DNA of 64,000 nucleotides from an uncultured Desulfovibrionaceae bacterium (GCA_949299515.1 CASGAP010000003.1:1-64000), one strand, 5' to 3'. Shown: positions 46,036-55,664, counted from the first letter of the stretch. Notes: generated from the sequence alone by a model not told the origin. Program-made: numbers and translations.

Positions 46036-47121
46036 TTATGAAAGTTTTATTCTTGCCGTTCCTTCGGTGTAGAAGGGGGCAGTTGTTTTTTTGGCTGCAA
46101 TTTCGCTTCTGCCGGCTTTAAGCACAAAACTGCCGTTGTCGGCGTATTCTTTTTTTACAAATGCAAATGCAACGGCAAAGCCGAGGGAGGGGGCGAAAGA
46201 TCCGCTGGCCACCGTGCCTATCGCTTCGTCGCTGCCGGATTCTTTGATAACCAAATCACCGTTGCGGACCGTGCGTCTGCCTTCAAGTTTCAGGGGAACA
46301 AGCACTTCGCTTTTTATTTCTTTGGCATGGGCTTTTCCTATATAATCGGCTTCGGAAGTAAGCATACCTGCAAGGCCTGATTCGGCAACGGTGTGCTCTT
46401 CGTTGAGTTCGTGGCCGTACAGGGCAAGGCCGCATTCAAGGCGCAGGGTGTCGCGTGCGCCGAGGCCTGCCGGTTTGACAAGTTCATGGCCGAGCAAATC
46501 TTCCCACAGGGTAAGCACAGCTTCGCGCGGGCAGTAAAGTTCGTAGCCGAGTTCGCCGGTATAGCCTGTGCGGCTTACCAGGATTTTGTGGCCTTTGTAG
46601 TCAATGTGGGTAAAGGAGAAATATTTCAGGTCGCGGAAGCTTTGTTTGGTTACCGCTTCGAGAACTTCCGGGGATTTTGGCCCCTGCAGGTCGATTTTTC
46701 CTGATTTCGGGGAAATATTCTCGATATTTTCTTTGCCGAGGCGTTCCTGAAGGGTGCTGAAATCTTTTTCGGCACAGCCTGCGTTCACTACCAGGAAGAA
46801 ATGGTCTTCGCCGAGGTGGTAAACAATCAGATCGTCAATGACGGTTCCCTGTTCCGTAAGCAGAAAGCCGTAGCGGCATTTGCCCACTGCCAGGGTATCA
46901 AGGTTATGGCTGACGGCTTTTTTTAGCAGTTCCGCCACATTGCTGCCTTTGACCATAAACTGCGCCATGTGGCAGATGTCAAAAACAGAAGCCTGGGTGC
47001 GGGTGTGGGCGTGTTCGGCCAGTATGCCGTCTTCGTATTGGATAGGCATATCCCAGCCGGCAAAAGGCGCCGTTTTGGCATTGTGGGCTTTATGCCATTC
47101 ATATAAAGGTGTTTGTAGCAT
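46036..47121 (-). CDS. gcvT: Aminomethyltransferase (glycine cleavage T protein)
   Basis: A 361-residue folate enzyme that releases ammonia from the aminomethyl-lipoyl group and makes methylene-tetrahydrofolate. The early HMAQFMVKG segment, RTGYTGELGYEL and the catalytic-Asp block ARDTLRLE are present. It is the first gene in the operon. The 163-base gap to mfd is too short and lacks the paired cores needed for a tandem glycine riboswitch. Confidence 0.96.
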   Translation of the reverse strand: MLQTPLYEWHKAHNAKTAPFAGWDMPIQYEDGILAEHAHTRTQASVFDICHMAQFMVKGSNVAELLKKAVSHNLDTLAVGKCRYGFLLTEQGTVIDDLIVYHLGEDHFFLVVNAGCAEKDFSTLQERLGKENIENISPKSGKIDLQGPKSPEVLEAVTKQSFRDLKYFSFTHIDYKGHKILVSRTGYTGELGYELYCPREAVLTLWEDLLGHELVKPAGLGARDTLRLECGLALYGHELNEEHTVAESGLAGMLTSEADYIGKAHAKEIKSEVLVPLKLEGRRTVRNGDLVIKESGSDEAIGTVASGSFAPSLGFAVAFAFVKKEYADNGSFVLKAGRSEIAAKKTTAPFYTEGTARIKLS

Positions 47122-47284
47122 GGTAACAATCCTTTTTCGGTAAACTGGCTTTTCTTAGCTTAAATTTTTTGTTTTGTAAATAGAATTTGTTTATTGTGAA
47201 TAATAACTTTAATTAAAATTTTATGTGATAATTTCTTGAAAAGAAAAGAACTTATTGCTATATGTCTTTGCTTGGAGCCAATCA

Positions 47285-50200
47285 ATGAATAACTCAGCGG
47301 AAATAGTACAGGTTTTATTTGAAAAAAGCGGACAGAGCATTCACAGAAGCGGATTTGCCGGTCTGGCCAAGCTTATGGCGCAGGCAGTTTCCGAAAACAG
47401 GTATGCCGCGGCTGTTGTAAAGAACAGGGAAGAACTGTCGGCGCTGAAATCTTTTTTGTCGTTGTTCATTGCCGATCTTTCCGTGGGAAAAGACAAAGGA
47501 AGCCTGCGCGGCAAAGATGTTCCGCTTTTTTTTGAAACTCCGTTTGTGAGCATGGGGCCTTTTAATCGGCGTTCCTTGAACCGCGAAGGCTGGGCGGAAC
47601 GGCTTTCCGCGCTGTATGCCCTGGGACAGGGAAGTGCCAAAGCCGTTATTCTGACGGCAGATGCCCTTATTCCGTATTTGCCCGAAAAAGATTTTTTTGA
47701 CAGGCATGAACTGTTTTTGAAAATCCATGACGACATGGCGCCGGAAATTCTTATGGAACAGCTTGTGGATTGGGGCTATCAGCGCGAATCCATGGTTTCC
47801 CGTCCGGGTGATGTGGCTCGCCGCGGCGATATTTTGGATATTTATCCTGCCGGTTACGAAAAGCCTATACGCCTTGATTTTTTCGGTGATACCATTGACG
47901 AAATGCGGTTTTTTGATCCTTCCACCCAGCGTTCCGTCGGAACGGCAAGGGAATTATGCCTTATTCCCGTAATTCCCATAGCTCAGGACGAAAAATCCCG
48001 TGCGTCCGTTCATAAGCGTCTTGCCAATCTGTTTCAGCAGGGAAAGCTGACGGAATTTAGGCAGGCAAATATTATGCGCGCCGTAGAGCAGGGGGATCTG
48101 CGCCTGCTTCCCGGAAATATTTATGAACGGCCGACAACTGTGGAAGACTGGCTGCCCAAAGACTGTCTGTGGTTTTTGCCGGGCAGGGCGGATTTGAAAG
48201 AATATGTTGAGGAAGCCGCAAGTCAGTGGCAGGACGCTCTCGAAGCCGACAGAAAAGAATCAGGCTTTGATCAGGCCGATTATTTGTCGTTCAGAAACAC
48301 TTCCGAAATTTTTCCCGTGCTTGCCGAGTGCAGGCACTGCCATATGGAGCCGCTGCGCATGGGGACGCAGGTGCAGGGTTTTGATTTGGCCGAAAAAAAT
48401 TATTTCGGTTTTGAAGAACTGTTTCAGGACAGGGACGCCGAAACCGAGCGGCCGTGGCAGCAGCTTGTTGCCGGTCTTCGCCGCTATGTAAAGGAAAAGG
48501 ATCAGGTAGTTTTGACTTTTTCTTCGGAAAGGGGGCGTCAGAAATTTTTAAAGCTTGCCGAGCAGGACGGCATATATCCCCATCTGCGCTATGACGCGAA
48601 AAGCAGAGGGCTTTTTGCGCTGATTGCCAATGTGCACGGCGCGGCGGAGCTTACCTGGGAAAAAATACTTATTATTCCCGAAGAAATGCTTCAGCCCAAA
48701 GGAAATCAGGTAAAACGCCAGGCAAGCAAGGCATTTAAGGGGCTTGATTCCTATGACGGACTTGCTGCGGGCGATTTGCTGGTGCACAGGGATTACGGCA
48801 TAGGCCGTTTCGGCGGTCTGCACCGCATGACCGTCGGCGGTGTCGAAAACGATTATTTATTGCTTGAATACGCAGACAATGCCAAGCTGTATATGCCTGT
48901 GGACAGGCTTTCCATTATTCAGCGTTTCAAGGCGGGTGAGGGCATCAGCCCTGTTTTGGACAGGCTGGGCAGCCAGGCATGGACGGCAAGCAAGGAAAAG
49001 GCTAAAAAGGCTGTTGAAAAAATTGCCCGGGACTTGGTGGAAATGTATGCCTGGCGCAAGGTGGCCAAGGGGTTCAGCTACAGCCCGGTTGGCGAACTGT
49101 ATCGGGAATTTGAAGCGACGTTCGGTTTTGAGGAAACGCCGGATCAGGCCAAGGCCATTCAGGAAGTTTTGGCAGATATGGAAAAGCCTGAACCTATGGA
49201 CAGGCTGGTCTGCGGCGATGTAGGCTTCGGCAAAACCGAAGTTGCCTTGCGTGCGGCTTTCCGCGCTGCCTGTGACGGCAGGCAGGTTGCCATGCTTTGC
49301 CCCACCACCGTGCTGGCGGAACAGCATTATCAGACATTCCGTTCGCGTTTGGCCGGTTTTCCCATAAATGTCGGACTGCTGAGCCGTTTTGTGAGCCGTT
49401 CGAAACAGACGGAAGTGCTCAATATGGCCGCCAAGGGGCAAATGGACATTCTTATCGGCACGCACCGTCTTTTGTCCAAAGATGTGGAGCTGCCCAATTT
49501 GGGGCTGCTTATTTTGGATGAAGAGCAGCGTTTTGGGGTACGCCATAAGGAACGGCTGAAACAGATCAAGAAAAATGTCGATGTGCTGACGCTGACGGCA
49601 ACGCCCATTCCAAGGACGCTGCAGCTGTCCATGTCGGGCATACGCGAACTTTCCGTTATCGAAACCGCTCCGCTGGAACGCAAGCCCGTGGCCACACATC
49701 TGATAGATAAAGACAAAAATGTCCTGCGGCAGGTGCTGGAGCGCGAACTCGAACGTGAGGGCCAGGTTTTTTGGGTATACAACAGGGTTAACGGCTTGGA
49801 AAAAGTTGCTTCCTATGTGCAGGAGCTGGTGCCCGGAGCCCGCGTGGGCATGGCTCACGGCCAGATGAGCGAAAGAGAGCTGGAAACAACCATGCACAAG
49901 TTTTGGCACGGCGAGCTTGATGTGCTTGTGTGTACGTCTATTGTGGAGTCCGGTCTTGATTTTCCGAAAGCCAATACGCTTATTGTGGATCAGGCGCAGC
50001 TGTTCGGTCTTGGGCAGCTTTATCAGCTTCGCGGCCGTGTCGGACGTTCCGACAGGCAGGCCTATGCGTATTTTGTGGTGAACGATGTTTCCCATATGAC
50101 GGAAATTGCCGAAGAGCGTATGCGCATTATTTTGGAAATGGATTATCTTGGGGCCGGTTTTCAGGTTGCCATGGAAGATTTGCGGCTGCGCGGGGCAGGC

Positions 50201-50773
50201 AATATTTTGGGCGAGGCTCAGTCCGGTCATATGGCGCGGGTTGGGCTTGATATGTATTTGGAAATGCTGGAAGAGGCAGTGGCCAAGGCCAAGGGCGAGG
50301 GTGAAGCCCTGCGCAGTCAGGATATCGAAATCAATATCGGACTGCCTGCTTTTATTCCCGAATCGTATATCGAAGACGGCAAGGAGCGCCTGAAATATTA
50401 TAAAATGCTTTCCTGTGCCTTTGACAGTGCACAGCGAAACAGTATAGAAATGGAACTTCGCGACAGATACGGGCAGATACCCGTCGAACTGGAAACTTTT
50501 ATCGAAGTTTTGGATTTTAAATTCGATATGAAAAATATCGGCGTGTATAAAGCGGATATCTTTGCCGACAGGGTTAAGGTAAGCTTTATGGACGGCCAGC
50601 GCAAAGTGGAAGCGGAAACTTTGGTCAGGTTTATTCAAAAGCACGGCAGTTCGGCAAAGCTGTATCCTCCGGCAAGTCTTGAAATACGGCTTGAAAGCTT
50701 TGCGCAGAAGGGCGACAGCCATGCCAAAATCATACGCAGGGCCAAGGAGCTGCTGCTTTCATTGGCAAAATAG
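47285..50773 (+). CDS. mfd: Transcription-repair coupling factor Mfd
   Basis: An 1162-residue ATP-driven translocase that removes stalled RNA polymerase and recruits UvrA. In order: UvrB-like N-terminal part (about 1-350), CarD-like RNA polymerase interaction domain (about 480-560; GDLLVHRDYGIGRFGGL), helicase domains with GDVGFGKTEVALRAAF and DEEQRFGV (about 620-950), and the C-terminal UvrA-binding regulatory domain. Size matches E. coli Mfd (1148). The ATG at 47285 follows TTGGAG; an ATG-like codon 10 codons earlier is less likely. It begins the mfd-surA-surA-rodZ run. Confidence 0.97.
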   Translation: MNNSAEIVQVLFEKSGQSIHRSGFAGLAKLMAQAVSENRYAAAVVKNREELSALKSFLSLFIADLSVGKDKGSLRGKDVPLFFETPFVSMGPFNRRSLNREGWAERLSALYALGQGSAKAVILTADALIPYLPEKDFFDRHELFLKIHDDMAPEILMEQLVDWGYQRESMVSRPGDVARRGDILDIYPAGYEKPIRLDFFGDTIDEMRFFDPSTQRSVGTARELCLIPVIPIAQDEKSRASVHKRLANLFQQGKLTEFRQANIMRAVEQGDLRLLPGNIYERPTTVEDWLPKDCLWFLPGRADLKEYVEEAASQWQDALEADRKESGFDQADYLSFRNTSEIFPVLAECRHCHMEPLRMGTQVQGFDLAEKNYFGFEELFQDRDAETERPWQQLVAGLRRYVKEKDQVVLTFSSERGRQKFLKLAEQDGIYPHLRYDAKSRGLFALIANVHGAAELTWEKILIIPEEMLQPKGNQVKRQASKAFKGLDSYDGLAAGDLLVHRDYGIGRFGGLHRMTVGGVENDYLLLEYADNAKLYMPVDRLSIIQRFKAGEGISPVLDRLGSQAWTASKEKAKKAVEKIARDLVEMYAWRKVAKGFSYSPVGELYREFEATFGFEETPDQAKAIQEVLADMEKPEPMDRLVCGDVGFGKTEVALRAAFRAACDGRQVAMLCPTTVLAEQHYQTFRSRLAGFPINVGLLSRFVSRSKQTEVLNMAAKGQMDILIGTHRLLSKDVELPNLGLLILDEEQRFGVRHKERLKQIKKNVDVLTLTATPIPRTLQLSMSGIRELSVIETAPLERKPVATHLIDKDKNVLRQVLERELEREGQVFWVYNRVNGLEKVASYVQELVPGARVGMAHGQMSERELETTMHKFWHGELDVLVCTSIVESGLDFPKANTLIVDQAQLFGLGQLYQLRGRVGRSDRQAYAYFVVNDVSHMTEIAEERMRIILEMDYLGAGFQVAMEDLRLRGAGNILGEAQSGHMARVGLDMYLEMLEEAVAKAKGEGEALRSQDIEINIGLPAFIPESYIEDGKERLKYYKMLSCAFDSAQRNSIEMELRDRYGQIPVELETFIEVLDFKFDMKNIGVYKADIFADRVKVSFMDGQRKVEAETLVRFIQKHGSSAKLYPPASLEIRLESFAQKGDSHAKIIRRAKELLLSLAK

Positions 50774-50784
50774 AAAGAGGGCAT

Positions 50785-51825
50785 ATGAAAAAAATCATCG
50801 GATTGTTTATTATTGTTATTTGTCTGCTTTTTGTGAGCTATGATAAAATATTTTCGTTTTTTGTGAAAAAAGACGAAAATATTTTGGCAAAAGTAAACGG
50901 GGAAATCGTGACGCTGGAGGAAGTGGAAACATTGTACGATATGCGCAATGTTCATCTGAACACCCCTGCCCCCGATGTGGAGCGCATTCAGCAGGAATAT
51001 GCCGGAATTTTATATAACAGAATAAAGCAAATCCTTATTTCCCAGGAACTTAAAAAACGCGGTGTCGCGGTTTCCGAGGGTGAGGTCAAGGCGCTGGAAA
51101 ATGTTATCAAGGAAAGCTATACCGATGTGCTGAACGATAAGCTGACTTTTGAAAAGTACTTGGAAGAAAACGGCATTGATTACGGGCAGTGGATGCAGCA
51201 AATTCATTCCCAGCTTGAAAACGACAAGCTGCAGGCTTTGCTTTTGGAAGAAATAACCCTGTCTTCCGAGGAAACCCTGCAGTATGCCGAAAAAATTAAA
51301 GAACAGAAACAAAACGATTTTGAACAAATCCGCTTTTTTATGATTAAAGCAAAACCCGAACTGTTGGAAGAGCTTCGGAAAGATACGGCTTTTTCCGCTG
51401 AAAACGTAGCGAACAACGGTTTTTCCGATTTGGATTTCGTAAGCCATTTCGAGCAGAAGGGTGCTGTGGTTTTTCAGTCGCTTTTTGACAGCGCAAGTCT
51501 TCCGGAACAGTATAAAAAAGTTTTGGTCGGTATGCAGAAAAATACTTTTTCCGAAATTTTGACCGAAGACGACAGTTCCTATATTTTATATCTTTTGGAC
51601 AAAAAAACTCCTGAAGAGGAAGACGCCGTTGACTTGTATCTGATAGCCGAAGAGCATCTTCTGCAGGAAAAGCTTCCTCAGGCTTTTGATGCATGGCTGG
51701 CAGGAGCCATTGCCGGATCGGATATTTACATTGTTGATTCCTTTAATCCGAATAAAATTAAAAAAGAAAAAGATACCAATAAGATAGAAAAGCTTCAAGA
51801 AATGCTCACCGAAATTGAAAACTGA
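50785..51825 (+). CDS. SurA-N-like periplasmic chaperone, first of a pair
   Basis: A 346-residue protein with an N-terminal membrane anchor or signal (about residues 4-23) followed by a SurA-type chaperone domain (ILAKVNGEIVTLEEVETLY). The C-terminal part (about 180-310) resembles a diverged parvulin domain with poor active-site conservation, so isomerase activity is doubtful. A Lys/Glu-rich tail closes it. It starts 12 bases after mfd. It should help fold outer membrane proteins, alongside the second copy. Confidence 0.8.
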   Translation: MKKIIGLFIIVICLLFVSYDKIFSFFVKKDENILAKVNGEIVTLEEVETLYDMRNVHLNTPAPDVERIQQEYAGILYNRIKQILISQELKKRGVAVSEGEVKALENVIKESYTDVLNDKLTFEKYLEENGIDYGQWMQQIHSQLENDKLQALLLEEITLSSEETLQYAEKIKEQKQNDFEQIRFFMIKAKPELLEELRKDTAFSAENVANNGFSDLDFVSHFEQKGAVVFQSLFDSASLPEQYKKVLVGMQKNTFSEILTEDDSSYILYLLDKKTPEEEDAVDLYLIAEEHLLQEKLPQAFDAWLAGAIAGSDIYIVDSFNPNKIKKEKDTNKIEKLQEMLTEIEN

Positions 51826-51892
51826 ATATTCTTTATTTGCCAATCCTGAAAAAAAAGGATACCATACATAAAGCTTATATAAGGAGAGTCCT

Positions 51893-52825
51893 TTGAAAAT
51901 ACTGTCAATACTGCTTGCATTGGGTTTTGTGTTTATTGCCCCCCATGCCGGTTCCGCTGCTCCGCGAGCTTCTATTGTCGCTACCATAAATAATGAAATG
52001 ATAACCCGTTTCGAATTGGATAAAAACGTTAAACTTGCGCTGCTGACCAAAGGCAAAGACCCTGCCAAAGTTTCCGCAGAAGAATTAAAGGAAACGGAAC
52101 AGTCCGTTATCCGTGATCTTGTAAAAGAAAGCATTATTTTGCAGGAAGCGAAAAATCAAAATATTACAGTCAGTGATAAAGAAATAGACGCAGAAATCGA
52201 TGCGTCCGTTAAACGCGCCGGAATTACCAAGGAAAAATTTTACGGTGATTTGGCAAAACAGGGATATGACGAGGCGTTTTACAGGGAAAAAATTAAAAAT
52301 ACTTTGCTGACTCAGCGTTTAATCAACCGCAATGTGCTGAGAAAAATCATTGTTACCAATGACGAAGTTTTGGAATTTTATCTTGCAAACGGCGGAAAAG
52401 TGCTGGGAAAAGCCAATGTTGCTCTGATAGTTTACCCCAGCAGCGAAGATATGGATACATATGCCGAAGAGCTTATAAAAGATTCCGATGATTTTGAAAG
52501 CATTGCCAAGAAAATTTCCGTGGGCCCTTATGCGGAAAACGGCGGTGTTTTCGGTGAAATGGCCATTTCCGATTTGGCTGCACCTATACAGACCGCTATT
52601 CAAAATTTGGAGCAGGACGAAGTTTCCAAAGTGTTTACCCTGAACGGGGCATATGCTCAGGTTAAACTTCTTTCAAAATCAACTTCCAGCGATAATTTGT
52701 CAGAAATTATCGATCCTGCTGTGGTTGCTCAGATACAGGACGGCCTGCGCATGAAAAAAGCCGGCGGCAAAATCGAAGAATATATTGCCGGGCTTGAGAA
52801 AAAAGCAATTGTTAATATCAGATAG
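51893..52825 (+). CDS. SurA-like peptidyl-prolyl isomerase/chaperone, second of a pair
   Basis: A 310-residue exported protein. A cleavable signal peptide (about residues 1-22, ending GSAAP) is followed by a SurA N-terminal chaperone domain (IVATINNEMITRFELD) and one parvulin-like segment (about 175-265; YAENGGVFGEM). The start is TTG, supported by an AAGGAGA site eight bases upstream. Its place after the first SurA-like gene and before rodZ fits an envelope biogenesis operon. Confidence 0.88.
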   Translation: MKILSILLALGFVFIAPHAGSAAPRASIVATINNEMITRFELDKNVKLALLTKGKDPAKVSAEELKETEQSVIRDLVKESIILQEAKNQNITVSDKEIDAEIDASVKRAGITKEKFYGDLAKQGYDEAFYREKIKNTLLTQRLINRNVLRKIIVTNDEVLEFYLANGGKVLGKANVALIVYPSSEDMDTYAEELIKDSDDFESIAKKISVGPYAENGGVFGEMAISDLAAPIQTAIQNLEQDEVSKVFTLNGAYAQVKLLSKSTSSDNLSEIIDPAVVAQIQDGLRMKKAGGKIEEYIAGLEKKAIVNIR

Positions 52826-52833
52826 GAAATATT

Positions 52834-53877
52834 ATGAATTTAGCCGAACTTGGTTCCGTTTTGGAAAAAAAGCGCCAAAGCAAAAATCTTAGTTTTGACG
52901 ATGTTTCAAAAGCCATCAAAATTCCCGTAAAAAGCCTTATTGCGCTTGAACACGGCGACTTGGAATATATAGGGTATGAAACGTATTATAAAAACTTTTT
53001 AAAATGTTATGCGCTTTATTTGGGGTATTCTCTTGATGAATATACGGAATTGACTAAAGATGTTACGGAATTTTCCGCACAGATAATGCCTCCTAAAAGT
53101 CTTGAAGCACAGCTTGCGGAAACACAGCCGGAAATGACAAAACCGCGCGGCAGAAAGCTTGCCGTTCAGCTGCTTGTGCTTGCCATTATCGGAGGCAGTG
53201 CGTATTTTTACCTGTCCCAAAAGGATTCCGTTATGGCAACGTTTGTCGGTGCGCAGGATGAACAAAAAATAGAAACAAAAGAAATTCAGCCTGCTCCCAA
53301 ATCTTCCGATGTACAGTCTGAAGAGGCTTCTTCCGTCCAAGCAGCACAGGAAGTCACTGAAACTGTGAATGCCGTTCAGCAGGGTAATGCCGCAGCAGGC
53401 CAGGATACTGCCGGAACGCAGGGGACTGCCGCGCAAAATGAGCAGCAGGCGCCTGTTTCTGCTGCCGAAACCGGTAAACCCGTTCAGAAAGAAGATGTTT
53501 TGCAGACAGCAGCAGATAATGCAGGGCTGGTTGAACAAAAAATGCCCGAGGACGATAAAAACGAAGAGCAATTTGATCTGCAGGCATTTTTAAAAGACAA
53601 TCCTTCTGCCAAAGTGATAGACTGGACACAGGTAAAAGAACCTGTTCAAGGTATGCAGCAGGCTGTTATGCACGCAAAACAGGATTGTTGGATGCAGTAT
53701 ACGCAGGACGGAAAAAGCAGTCATTTTACGCTTAAACGCGGAGAACAGCGGGTGTTTGATTTTAAAAAAAGTTTAAGTTTCCGTATTGCCAACGGTTCTG
53801 CAATAACGCTGTATCATAATAAAAAGCCGGTTACTGTCGGCGATTCTTCCAAAATGCGCGAAGTTACATTAAAATAA
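52834..53877 (+). CDS. rodZ: RodZ-like cytoskeleton/HTH protein
   Basis: A 347-residue protein with a cytoplasmic helix-turn-helix domain (about residues 5-75), one membrane segment (about 110-130), an Ala/Gln/Glu-rich periplasmic linker (140-240) and a C-terminal beta domain of the DUF4115 type (about 265-347). This is the RodZ layout, a protein that links MreB to the envelope for rod shape. It follows surA by eight bases and is closed by a terminator. Confidence 0.87.
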   Translation: MNLAELGSVLEKKRQSKNLSFDDVSKAIKIPVKSLIALEHGDLEYIGYETYYKNFLKCYALYLGYSLDEYTELTKDVTEFSAQIMPPKSLEAQLAETQPEMTKPRGRKLAVQLLVLAIIGGSAYFYLSQKDSVMATFVGAQDEQKIETKEIQPAPKSSDVQSEEASSVQAAQEVTETVNAVQQGNAAAGQDTAGTQGTAAQNEQQAPVSAAETGKPVQKEDVLQTAADNAGLVEQKMPEDDKNEEQFDLQAFLKDNPSAKVIDWTQVKEPVQGMQQAVMHAKQDCWMQYTQDGKSSHFTLKRGEQRVFDFKKSLSFRIANGSAITLYHNKKPVTVGDSSKMREVTLK

Positions 53878-53889
53878 AAACTGTAAAAC

Positions 53890-53918
53890 AAAAAAAGCCG
53901 TTCAACACGGCTTTTTTT
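53890..53918 (+). terminator. Terminator after rodZ
   Basis: AGCCGT (53896-53901) pairs with ACGGCT (53907-53912), extended by an A-run and a T-run. It lies about 15 bases after the stop. Confidence 0.85.
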
Positions 53919-53977
53919 TATGGATAGTATACAGAGATTGGGAATGCTTTTATTAGGCTGTGTTTTTTGATTTTTTC

Positions 53978-54157
53978 TGGGGGAAATGATTGCGTTGCTG
54001 TTCATTGGCGTAAAGTTCGCAAGCTCGCTTACGCAAACTATTTGTCGCTCTTTGGGTGGCTTTCCCCGTCTCTCTCATTATGCGGTATATACGGAACCTT
54101 GCCGAATTTTTCGGCTTCGGTTCCGCAAATACCGTGAATGCGAATGAAAGAAAATCT
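53978..54157 (-). repeat. Dispersed palindromic repeat, copy D (long form, reverse)
   Basis: Read on the minus strand, this has the same blocks as copy C: TTTTCTTTCATTCG lead, GCGGAACCGAAGCCGAA...TTCGGCAAGGTTCCGT stem, a TAATGAGAG...GGGGA step, an inner module with GCGAGCTTGCGAAC, then AATCATTTCC. It is inverted relative to copy C about 740 bases away. Reading frames across both copies give similar peptides, but no ribosome site is seen and homology is best at the DNA level, so I do not call a gene. Confidence 0.75.
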
Positions 54158-54351
54158 TTTTCCCAAAACAAACTGCTTTATAATGGCTTGTTTCTCTTGA
54201 TATTTTTTATAATTGCTATAATTAATGGCATTAATTCGGAAACATACCCCAAAAAATCTTAAATTTGTAACAAATATCAATAAAGTTACGCATCTGTGCC
54301 TTACATAATGATTTTTGCTTGTGCTTTGTTGAACCAATACTTTTTTAATTT
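54158..54351. other. AT-rich spacer
   Basis: An AT-rich stretch between repeat copy D and the remnant at 54352. Nothing further is seen. Confidence 0.4.
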
Positions 54352-54501
54352 TTAACTTTTCTTAATGGGGTGCAGTATAACACGTTTCATCAAAGAAGCC
54401 GCAATGCTTGTTGCCGTTCTGTACCGCATTTCTCTGATGTACGGGTCGGGGTGTGAATACGGTAAGGCTAAACAAATTTTCTTGCCTTGCACATTGGACA
54501 T
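54352..54501 (-). pseudogene. Truncated DUF1937/nucleoside deoxyribosyltransferase-like fragment
   Basis: A 49-codon frame whose first 40 residues (KICLALPYSHPDP, then IREMRYRTATSIAASLMKR) match the start of DUF1937-type proteins (KIYLAxPYSHPDPxVRxxRF...A..LM). The family continues with a GHxVFSPIxHSHP block and 80 or more further residues, but here the frame changes to ILHPIKKS and stops. It is therefore a truncated remnant. It lies directly after the terminator of initiator tRNA. Such genes are often carried by prophages. Confidence 0.5.
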
Positions 54502-54502
54502 A

Positions 54503-54540
54503 AAAAAACTCCATAAAGAGTTTCTTTATGGAGTTTCAAA
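54503..54540 (-). terminator. Terminator of initiator tRNA
   Basis: A 13-bp perfect stem (54507-54519 with 54525-54537) is followed on the minus strand by a T-run. It lies about 25 bases after the tRNA. Confidence 0.85.
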
Positions 54541-54564
54541 TATATATCGAAAAAATAATTTTCT

Positions 54565-54641
<77 letters not shown>

Positions 54642-54899
54642 TCAATGTGAAAATATATTTACTTCAATCATGGTACATTGTCAAGAATTTTTTATATAAA
54701 TTTTGTTTTTTTTGCCGTTTTTTTCGCCAAACAAAGAGTTTTCAATAATATATTGCAATATAGAGCAAATACGACAAATTTAAAATTTTAAGCTTTCTGA
54801 TTATATTTTGAATGAAACATATTCATTTCAAGCTTGCCGCTCTGCAAACAACTATCAGTAAATTCAAAGAATATGCTTTCTTATTTTAATTACAGGAAA
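54642..54899. other. AT-rich spacer upstream of tRNA-fMet
   Basis: About 260 AT-rich bases that probably include the tRNA promoter on the minus strand. No gene is seen. Confidence 0.4.
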
Positions 54900-55080
54900 A
54901 ATTTTCTTTCATTCGTATTTGCGGAGCCGAAGCCGAAATTTTCGGCAAGGTTCCGTAAATACCGTGTAATGAGGGGATTGGGGAGTCACCCTAAGGGCGA
55001 CGAGCCGTTTGCGTTAGTGAGCTTGCAAACTTTATGCAAACGGACAACAACACAATCATTTTCCTCGGAAAATGATTTTT
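54900..55080 (+). repeat. Dispersed palindromic repeat, copy C (long form)
   Basis: The order is a TTTTCTTTCATTCG lead, an imperfect palindrome (GCGGAGCCGAAGCCGAA...TTCGGCAAGGTTCCGT, about 54921-54957), GTGTAATGAGGGG...GGGGAG, an inner module of about 75 bases, and a tail with its own palindrome (AATCATTTTCC/GGAAAATGATT, 55054-55077). It is inverted relative to copy D and shares its inner module. It lies between tRNA-fMet and the heme-binding-like gene. Confidence 0.75.
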
Positions 55081-55095
55081 AGATATATTGATCAT

Positions 55096-55126
55096 AAAAA
55101 AAGCTGCCGTTTGGCAGCCTTTTTTG
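55096..55126. terminator. Terminator after the heme-binding-like gene
   Basis: GGCTGCC-type stem with a short loop, flanked by A-run and T-run, about 16 bases after the minus-strand stop at 55142. It can work on both strands. Confidence 0.8.
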
Positions 55127-55141
55127 ATGATTGGAATTTTC

Positions 55142-55624
55142 TTATTTAATAGCAGCGGCACCTGCTTTTGCAACGTTCATATCTTCCTGAACGCTGCCGC
55201 CGCTGACGCCGATAGCACCGATAATCATGTTGTCGCGGATAATGAGTTCGCCGCCGCCGAAGATAACAAGACCGTCGTTTGTTACTTCAATGCCGTACAG
55301 GGATTTGTCGGGCAGGGATTCTTTGCCCAAAGTTTCTGTAGACATATTGAAGAGGCGGGCTGTTTTTGCTTTTTTGGTGGAAACGTCAATGCTGCCGATA
55401 AACGCACCGTCCATGCGCAGGAAAGCTTTTAAATTTCCGCCGGCATCGACAATGGCGATGTTCATGGGAACGCCCTGAGCTTTTGCTTTTACGAGAGCAG
55501 CATCAAGAACTTGCTGTGCTTCTTCCATTGTCATATCTTGCGGCAATTGGGTAAGAGCGGGTTTTGCCTGAACTGTTGTTGCTAAACAGAAAACAAAAGC
55601 TAAGGTTAATAATACGTAACGCAT
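55142..55624 (-). CDS. Exported GlcG/HbpS-family heme-binding-like protein
   Basis: A 160-residue protein with a clear signal peptide (about residues 1-20, ending VQA). The body matches GlcG/HbpS (DUF336): MTMEEAQQVLDAAL, IAIVDAGGNLKAFLRMDGA, and GGGELII...GAIGVSGGSVQED. Members bind heme or iron, or act with oxidoreductases, in the periplasm. A GGAGG-like site precedes the ATG. It is 40 bases after the FeoA-type gene and may be part of the same iron locus or an independent gene. Confidence 0.85.
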   Translation of the reverse strand: MRYVLLTLAFVFCLATTVQAKPALTQLPQDMTMEEAQQVLDAALVKAKAQGVPMNIAIVDAGGNLKAFLRMDGAFIGSIDVSTKKAKTARLFNMSTETLGKESLPDKSLYGIEVTNDGLVIFGGGELIIRDNMIIGAIGVSGGSVQEDMNVAKAGAAAIK

Positions 55625-55664
55625 ACAAAACCTCCAAAATTATAATTGGCTGTTGCCAGCTTTT

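Noticed and set aside
47122-47284. Possible glycine riboswitch upstream of gcvT
   Set aside because: The gap to mfd is 163 bases, AT-rich, and lacks the paired GC-rich cores and linker of a tandem glycine riboswitch.
48857-50722. Minus-strand frame of 621 codons opposite mfd
   Set aside because: Although long, it is antisense to a clear mfd gene and has no recognisable domain or ribosome site; codon bias of the sense gene keeps the reverse frame open.
54038-54337. Minus-strand 99-codon frame and overlapping frames
   Set aside because: Composition is that of AT-rich intergenic DNA plus repeat copy D; no start site or family signature.
54834-55082. Plus-strand 82-codon frame across repeat copy C
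   Set aside because: A similar peptide is encoded on the opposite strand in copy D, but DNA-level repeat structure and lack of a ribosome site explain it; the repeat call is preferred.
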